The position numbers and the translations under genes were made by a program. A stretch of DNA of 16,798 nucleotides from Treponema sp. (GTDB taxonomy: Bacteria; Spirochaetota; Spirochaetia; Treponematales; Breznakiellaceae), in assembly GCA_031273185.1 (NCBI GenBank), contig JAISSG010000138.1, forward strand, positions 1 through 16,798, read 5' to 3'. The notes under the pieces were generated by a model that ran no database searches, was not told the DNA's origin, and worked only from the letters and a program-made list of their open reading frames with translations. Of the stretch, positions 13,563 to 16,798 are shown piece after piece; within the stretch, counting starts at the first letter, position 1; each line of letters opens with the position of its first letter.

Positions 13563-14609
13563 TTAGCCAAAGTCCACAGCTTGGCGCTGTGCTTTTTTTG
13601 AGGCATCCCTCAGCACGTCGCCTAACGGCAGCGGAGAGGTAAAATTGGGCGCGCAGGGCTTGCCGTCCTCTCCGTGGATCGAGAGGCTGCCGTTGCCGAT
13701 GGTTTCGGCTGCCGTGGCAACGGGGAAAACGCCGGTTTCAAGGTATTGCCCCATGCAGGGCAACAGGGAATCAACGGCGGCCTGTACCGCATCTGAGTAC
13801 ACCTGCACAAGCGAGCGGGTGTCCGGCTTGGGCTTTTCGTCCTGCTGACGGTAGGGGTAATACCAGGGTTCCTGTTTAAGATTGAGGAAATCTATTTCAG
13901 CCGGGAGGTTCCGGGGGTAAACCAGGGAAAGATGGCGGATACTGGCAGGCCGGACATCCACGCTGGTTTTTGCCGGGTCGCTCAAGCGGTAGTAGCGCGC
14001 AGAATCGGCAAAGGCGTTGTCGATGCGCTGGCCGAGCTTTTCATCCCGCCCTGCCCTTTCGGGAAAAGCGGCGGCAAGGGCACGGGCAACAAGCTCCTTC
14101 AACCCCTCGGGCGGGTTTTCGCAGGTCTCGGCCAGCAAGCCCTGATCCCAGCTTGATACTTCCTGGCGGCGCAGTTCGGCCAGCATCAGCACGTCGATTA
14201 TCCGCTCAAAAAAAGGATGGCTGTTCTCCGCAGAGTTCCCCGCCTCCAAATCAACCGACTTGTAAATGATATAGGGATGGCAATGGCGATCCAAAGCCGC
14301 ATGGGTCATAAAGCCCAGGGCATAGGCTTTGTGGGAATCGTGGCGGCTCGTTGCAAAAAGTCCGGCGCTGAAAACACCGTAGGCCCTGCGGTGCAGCAGG
14401 GAGCCGTACCCAAGCGCCGATGGCCTTGTGCGCCGGTTGTGGTAAAAAACGTCCGGCCCCTGGCAGCCAAGAACAAAGGCACCCCGGTGCCTGGATGTTA
14501 TTTCTGCCAGTGCCGCCGACACGGCGAGGCTGCCTGCGTCTTTCAGCCGTGAACACAGGCCAGCGATTACGTCATCGCCAAACAGGGCGTGCAGGATTTG
14601 GGAAGGCAT
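13563..14609 (-). CDS. Zinc-dependent phospholipase C-like protein
   Basis: This 348-residue protein has the pattern of the PF00882 zinc-dependent phospholipase C family: Met-Pro-Ser-Gln-Ile-Leu-His at the start (His7), Gly-Cys-Gln-Gly-Pro-Asp-Val-Phe-Tyr-His (48-57), Leu-Leu-His (71-73), Gly-Phe-Met-Thr-His-Ala-Ala-Leu-Asp-Arg-His-Cys-His-Pro-Tyr (99-113), and His131 with Glu135. These supply the His/Asp/Glu metal ligands. Like many bacterial members it has no signal peptide, so it is probably cytoplasmic; lipid hydrolysis is assumed from the family, not shown. The C-terminal 150 residues are unassigned. No Shine-Dalgarno precedes the ATG, while a TATAAT lies five bases upstream, so the message may be leaderless. 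It converges with the aldo/keto reductase gene across 95 bp in which I see only a weak CTGCC/GGCAG hairpin (13496-13509). Confidence 0.85.
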   Translation of the reverse strand: MPSQILHALFGDDVIAGLCSRLKDAGSLAVSAALAEITSRHRGAFVLGCQGPDVFYHNRRTRPSALGYGSLLHRRAYGVFSAGLFATSRHDSHKAYALGFMTHAALDRHCHPYIIYKSVDLEAGNSAENSHPFFERIIDVLMLAELRRQEVSSWDQGLLAETCENPPEGLKELVARALAAAFPERAGRDEKLGQRIDNAFADSARYYRLSDPAKTSVDVRPASIRHLSLVYPRNLPAEIDFLNLKQEPWYYPYRQQDEKPKPDTRSLVQVYSDAVQAAVDSLLPCMGQYLETGVFPVATAAETIGNGSLSIHGEDGKPCAPNFTSPLPLGDVLRDASKKAQRQAVDFG

Positions 14610-14614
14610 GTTTG

Positions 14615-14641
14615 ATTATACAAACCGTGCCGCGTTGACAA
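14615..14641 (-). promoter_or_regulatory. Candidate promoter of the phospholipase C-like gene
   Basis: On the minus strand, TTGTCA (14641-14636) and a perfect TATAAT (14620-14615) are separated by 15 bases, a short spacing. The TATAAT is five bases from the ATG, which would make the mRNA leaderless. Another TATAAT lies at 14656-14651 and may be the one used instead. Confidence 0.35.
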
Positions 14642-14696
14642 CAGTAGCCTATTATACTAGGTTTTCAAAACGGGAAAAGGCATTGGATGCCTTCAT

Positions 14697-14722
14697 CGGG
14701 CAATAGCGCAGTTGGTTAGCGT
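14697..14722 (+). other. tRNA-like 5' fragment (acceptor strand + D-arm)
   Basis: Bases 14697-14722 read like the first 25 positions of a tRNA: a 7-base acceptor strand CGGGCAA, T8-A9, and a D-arm with stem GCGC/GCGT (one G-U pair) and loop AGTTGGTTA with the conserved GG. After position 25 the match stops. The bases that would be the anticodon stem do not pair, and no T-loop (GGTTCGAATCC-like) follows. It is therefore at best a truncated tRNA, such as is left by integration or recombination into a tRNA gene. Confidence 0.35.
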
Positions 14723-14734
14723 TTGGAAAAAACA

Positions 14735-14842
14735 ATGTCCATCAGGGAAGGCGGCAATTTGCCCTATATCATTGATACCTATGGCCGAGGCGAACAGGCC
14801 GCAATCTCCAATTTCATAAAACAGTACCGGGCAACAAAATAA
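14735..14842 (+). pseudogene. Possible C-terminal gene remnant (35 codons)
   Basis: A short frame from the ATG at 14735 to TAA at 14842 encodes 35 residues with a natural mix: Asn-Leu-Pro-Tyr-Ile-Ile-Asp-Thr-Tyr-Gly-Arg-Gly, then a helix ending Phe-Ile-Lys-Gln-Tyr-Arg. It has no ribosome-binding site and directly follows the tRNA-like fragment. It looks like the tail of a larger protein left after a rearrangement. I cannot name the family. Confidence 0.25.
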
Positions 14843-14901
14843 CAGATATTTGCTATAAGTTGTATATTATTATGCTTATAGTTGCATATACAGTATTTTG
14901 A

Positions 14902-15054
14902 TTAACCCAATAGGTTAATGTTTTCCAGCCTTTTTTTCTTGCCTTCCCATTTTTTTACCAGCTCATTCTGTTTCATGGTTCGCTTCACTTTCGGGATTGT
15001 TTCAAGGTATCCAATATAGCCATTGAATTTTTTGAGAGCACTCCGCGCTTGCAT
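14902..15054 (-). CDS. Small basic hypothetical protein (50 residues)
   Basis: A leftward frame from the ATG at 15054 to the TAA at 14904-14902 encodes 50 residues, strongly Lys/Arg-rich and probably mostly helical (the C-terminal half has Lys-Lys-Trp-Glu-Gly-Lys-Lys-Lys-Arg-Leu). Only a weak AGG precedes the start. Its stop codon lies in a 7-bp inverted repeat (ATTAACC/GGTTAAT). It diverges from brnT and occupies otherwise empty DNA. It could be a real small protein or a remnant; no family is recognised. Confidence 0.3.
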   Translation of the reverse strand: MQARSALKKFNGYIGYLETIPKVKRTMKQNELVKKWEGKKKRLENINLLG

Positions 15055-15069
15055 TTTTACAACCTGTAC

Positions 15070-15098
15070 TTGACTTTTTTAAGAAATGTATATACATT
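15070..15098 (+). promoter_or_regulatory. brnTA promoter with palindromic operator
   Basis: TTGACT (15070-15075) and TACATT (15093-15098) are 17 bases apart. The -10 side is covered by AATGTATATACATT (15085-15098), a perfect 14-bp palindrome. BrnA antitoxins are DNA-binding repressors of their own operon, so this is the likely BrnA or BrnT-BrnA operator. Confidence 0.55.
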
Positions 15099-15113
15099 AT
15101 TGTAGGGTACTGA

Positions 15114-15437
15114 ATGGGGAAGACGACAATAAGCACGGATGGGTGCTTTGAGTGGGATGAAGCCAAAAGTAAAACCAACAAGGAACTTCATGGTCTTTAC
15201 TTCGATGAAATCCTGCTTGCTTTTGACGATCCCTATCTTCTTGAAATTTATGATGAGACCCATTCGACCTTAAGAGAAGCGCGGTTTAGGGGTTTGGCGG
15301 AGTTACAGGATTTTATCATCCTGTATCTGTCATATACGGAGCCGGGAAGCGGTCGGACGAGGATAATCTCCGCTCGACCTACTGAACCACCAGAGGAGAG
15401 AATGTATTATGAGTGGCGCAAAAACTTTGTCACCTAA
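15114..15437 (+). CDS. brnT: BrnT-family toxin (type II TA)
   Basis: This 107-residue protein has the BrnT pattern: Phe-Glu-Trp-Asp-Glu-Ala-Lys (12-18) followed by a Lys/Asn helix and a Gly-containing turn, Phe-Asp-Asp-Pro (37-40), and the late strand Arg-Ile-Ile-Ser-Ala-Arg (83-88) before a C-terminal helix. BrnT toxins have a RelE-like fold, act as ribonucleases that inhibit translation, and are neutralised by BrnA. The order toxin then antitoxin and the 29-base overlap with the next gene are typical of brnTA. AGGG six bases before the ATG serves as a modest ribosome-binding site. At 107 residues it is a little longer than many BrnT proteins, with a nine-residue N-terminal extension. Confidence 0.9.
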   Translation: MGKTTISTDGCFEWDEAKSKTNKELHGLYFDEILLAFDDPYLLEIYDETHSTLREARFRGLAELQDFIILYLSYTEPGSGRTRIISARPTEPPEERMYYEWRKNFVT

Positions 15438-15678
15438 ACGGATTGCTGAAATAAAGGCTTTTAAGAATACTGATTTTTCGGATTGCCCAATACTAACCGA
15501 AGAAGAACTCAAGAAACTTCGCCCCCGACATCCTGAATATTTTAAGCCGAAAAAACAGGCTGTTCAGATTCGCCTTGATGCTGATGTGCTTGCTTGGTTC
15601 AAAGGGTATGGCAAGGGTTATCAGAGCCGGATAAATACGGTACTCCGGGAAGTGATGCTACAGAATACCCAAGAGTAG
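15409..15678 (+). CDS. brnA: BrnA-family antitoxin
   Basis: This 89-residue protein has the BrnA layout: an N-terminal toxin-binding segment with Asp-Phe-Ser-Asp-Cys-Pro and an acidic Thr-Glu-Glu-Glu-Leu stretch (22-34), then a ribbon-helix-helix DNA-binding domain (about 50-83) with the strand Val-Gln-Ile-Arg-Leu-Asp-Ala-Asp-Val-Leu and Gly-Tyr-Gln-Ser-Arg-Ile-Asn-Thr-Val-Leu-Arg-Glu. It starts inside brnT, with GAGGAG ten bases before the ATG, which implies translational coupling. It should bind BrnT and repress the operon at the palindrome at 15085-15098. Confidence 0.9.
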   Translation: MSGAKTLSPKRIAEIKAFKNTDFSDCPILTEEELKKLRPRHPEYFKPKKQAVQIRLDADVLAWFKGYGKGYQSRINTVLREVMLQNTQE

Positions 15679-15709
15679 AGAGGGAATTTTGGTGCCTCCG
15701 CGTGGCCAT

Positions 15710-15750
15710 GTAAAATAAAAATGCGGCACCCGCCGCATTTTTATTTTTAC
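15710..15750. terminator. Bidirectional rho-independent terminator
   Basis: A long hairpin has the core ATGCGGC / GCCGCAT with an ACCC loop and A-rich and T-rich flanks that extend the stem to about 18 pairs with one unpaired A. A T-rich run follows on both strands. It ends the brnTA operon from the left and the convergent lipoprotein gene (stop at 15758) from the right. Confidence 0.85.
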
Positions 15751-15757
15751 AATTCTT

Positions 15758-16741
15758 TTAACCGTGTAACAATTCTTCTGAATTCACAATTCCGTGCTGC
15801 GCCTGAATTTCTGCGCGCGTCAACTTCGGGTGTGCCTGCGGTTCCGGAAATGCGATTTTGACGTTGCTCTTATTGGCGGCTTGGGCCTGTAATTCAAAAT
15901 TTTTATGCATGTTCCCCGCATCGATTACAAAGCCTATGAATTGTTCAACGTCTTCAACCATTTGCAAGAGATTGTTAAAGAAAGCCTTATCAGCGGTCGC
16001 CGGTATAAAGCCGTTTAAATTCGCCCGCAGTTGAGCTAAGGTTGTTTTATAATCACCGCTTTCCGGAAGGTTGTTTACACCATAATTTCGTTTGATATCT
16101 GTAATAAGGTCGTTAAAGGTGCTCTTGTCGGTTTGTTTATCTTGGGTGGCTTCCACAAACTGTCCGCTAATCGTCTTACCTATATAATTCCGTTGTTCCG
16201 CCCGGGTACCCATTTGGAACGCTTTTAACTGGTCCTTAAATGATGGCATATTAGAGTTCCCTATGATATTAGGAAAACAAATATCGTTTAGTATACCCAG
16301 CACCGAGTCGAATTCGTGGGACAGGGTGGATATAACGGATTGGTTTAAAGTAGTTGTTTTAATGAAGTTAAGTGGAGCAGCAGCGTTTACAACCAATCCA
16401 AAATCGCCGACATGTGGGTAATCTTTGGCATAGTTGTACAAATCTTCGCATTGGCCTTTTAAGAATGTCATAGCGGTACTTACTTCCGTTTGGGAGCGTT
16501 CATTCGACCACCCAATTTCGGGTTTGGGCATAAATATATCACCGTTAATAACTTTGGCTGTGTTTGGGTCTTCTACTTTACCGCCGCCGTTGGTCGGTTG
16601 CGGGCATCCGGCAAGGCCAAGGGCAACTACAGCAACGCCCAGTCCTTTTGTTACGTTAGCCACGAAGCGGCCTACCTTTTCAAATTTTTCGCTTACGGCT
16701 TCGCCCGTCAATCTGGCCATTAGTTTAAGTACGCTGTTCAT
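15758..16741 (-). CDS. Lipoprotein of unknown function
   Basis: The start chosen is the ATG at 16741, with AAGGAG seven bases upstream, giving 327 residues; an upstream ATG twelve codons earlier has no such site. The lipobox Leu-Gly-Leu-Ala-Gly-Cys places the lipidated Cys at residue 46, preceded by an unusually long N-region (about 30 residues, Ser-Glu-Lys-Phe-Glu-Lys-Val-Gly-Arg-Phe) before the hydrophobic core. After a Pro/Gly/Asn-rich tether the mature protein is mostly helical, Gln/Asn/Lys-rich and without cysteine except two (in Gly-Gln-Cys-Glu and Ile-Cys-Phe-Pro). No enzyme motif is seen. AT-rich composition and the isolated position beyond the brnTA terminator suggest an accessory surface or periplasmic lipoprotein. 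Confidence 0.75.
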   Translation of the reverse strand: MNSVLKLMARLTGEAVSEKFEKVGRFVANVTKGLGVAVVALGLAGCPQPTNGGGKVEDPNTAKVINGDIFMPKPEIGWSNERSQTEVSTAMTFLKGQCEDLYNYAKDYPHVGDFGLVVNAAAPLNFIKTTTLNQSVISTLSHEFDSVLGILNDICFPNIIGNSNMPSFKDQLKAFQMGTRAEQRNYIGKTISGQFVEATQDKQTDKSTFNDLITDIKRNYGVNNLPESGDYKTTLAQLRANLNGFIPATADKAFFNNLLQMVEDVEQFIGFVIDAGNMHKNFELQAQAANKSNVKIAFPEPQAHPKLTRAEIQAQHGIVNSEELLHG

Positions 16742-16798
16742 GGTAAAACTCCTTGGGAAAAAAGATGGCTCCGCCAACGGCAGAGTTAGGGAAAATTT

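Larger units (their letters stand above)
14610..15113. other. AT-rich junction region with gene debris
   Basis: About 500 bases lack any well-supported gene. The stretch holds the promoter of the phospholipase C-like gene, a tRNA-like 5' fragment, a 35-codon frame that looks like a gene tail, a 50-codon leftward frame, and the brnT promoter. It also has an AT-rich dyad (CTATAAG at 14853-14859 and CTTATAG at 14875-14881, with GTATAT/ATATAC arms nested nearby) and a 7-bp hairpin (ATTAACC/GGTTAAT, 14902-14919). Base composition shifts from GC-rich to AT-rich here, so it reads as the edge of an acquired segment. Confidence 0.5.

Noticed and set aside
13467..13563. Terminator between the convergent aldo/keto reductase and phospholipase C-like genes
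   Set aside because: Only a 5-bp CTGCC/GGCAG stem without a T-run is visible.
14697..14790. A complete tRNA gene
   Set aside because: Only the acceptor 5' strand and D-arm fit; no pairing anticodon arm, T-arm or acceptor 3' strand follows.

Overview
The window looks like chromosomal DNA of a Gram-negative bacterium that makes many lipoproteins and exported TPR proteins. A Treponema-like spirochaete fits best (lipoprotein style, IorAB, many TPR lipoproteins), but this is inference from protein style, not proof. Two base compositions alternate: GC-rich core-like DNA (about 1-11770 and 13470-14620) and AT-richer DNA that looks acquired (about 12190-13470 and 14640 to the end).

Left part (1-5870): a leftward cluster encodes a TPR-like lipoprotein (1832-2935), an MltD-type lytic transglycosylase with two LysM domains (389-1774) and a secreted protein cut by the window edge (1-354). 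Divergent to it are a polytopic membrane protein (2971-3528) and a large TPR lipoprotein (3544-5274). A small secreted protein built from five 31-residue repeats (5278-5814) converges on them. Its start is moved here to the ATG at 5814, which has a strong ribosome-binding site and a promoter just upstream.

Middle (5922-11770): an uncharacterised secreted protein lies downstream of polyphosphate kinase ppk1, and both run leftward. Divergent from ppk1 is iorA-iorB, an indolepyruvate:ferredoxin oxidoreductase. The ppk1/iorA gap carries a perfect 9-bp inverted repeat.

Right part (11771-16798): a truncated IS4/Tn5-type transposase abuts iorB. Then come an AT-rich aldo/keto reductase fused to a ferredoxin-like domain, a zinc-dependent phospholipase C-like protein, a 500-bp decayed stretch with a tRNA-like 5' fragment and two tiny ORFs, a brnT-brnA toxin-antitoxin operon with a palindromic operator, a bidirectional terminator and a lipoprotein.

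The most unusual signal is a set of 7-bp tandem (heptamer) arrays. One (14 clean copies) lies inside the mltD reading frame, where it encodes the same heptapeptide in every frame and could make the gene phase-variable. Two related arrays start at the stop codons of mltD and iorA and fill the junctions to the next gene. A second heptamer type fills the lipoprotein/mltD junction. They resemble the heptamer STRR repeats known from cyanobacteria.
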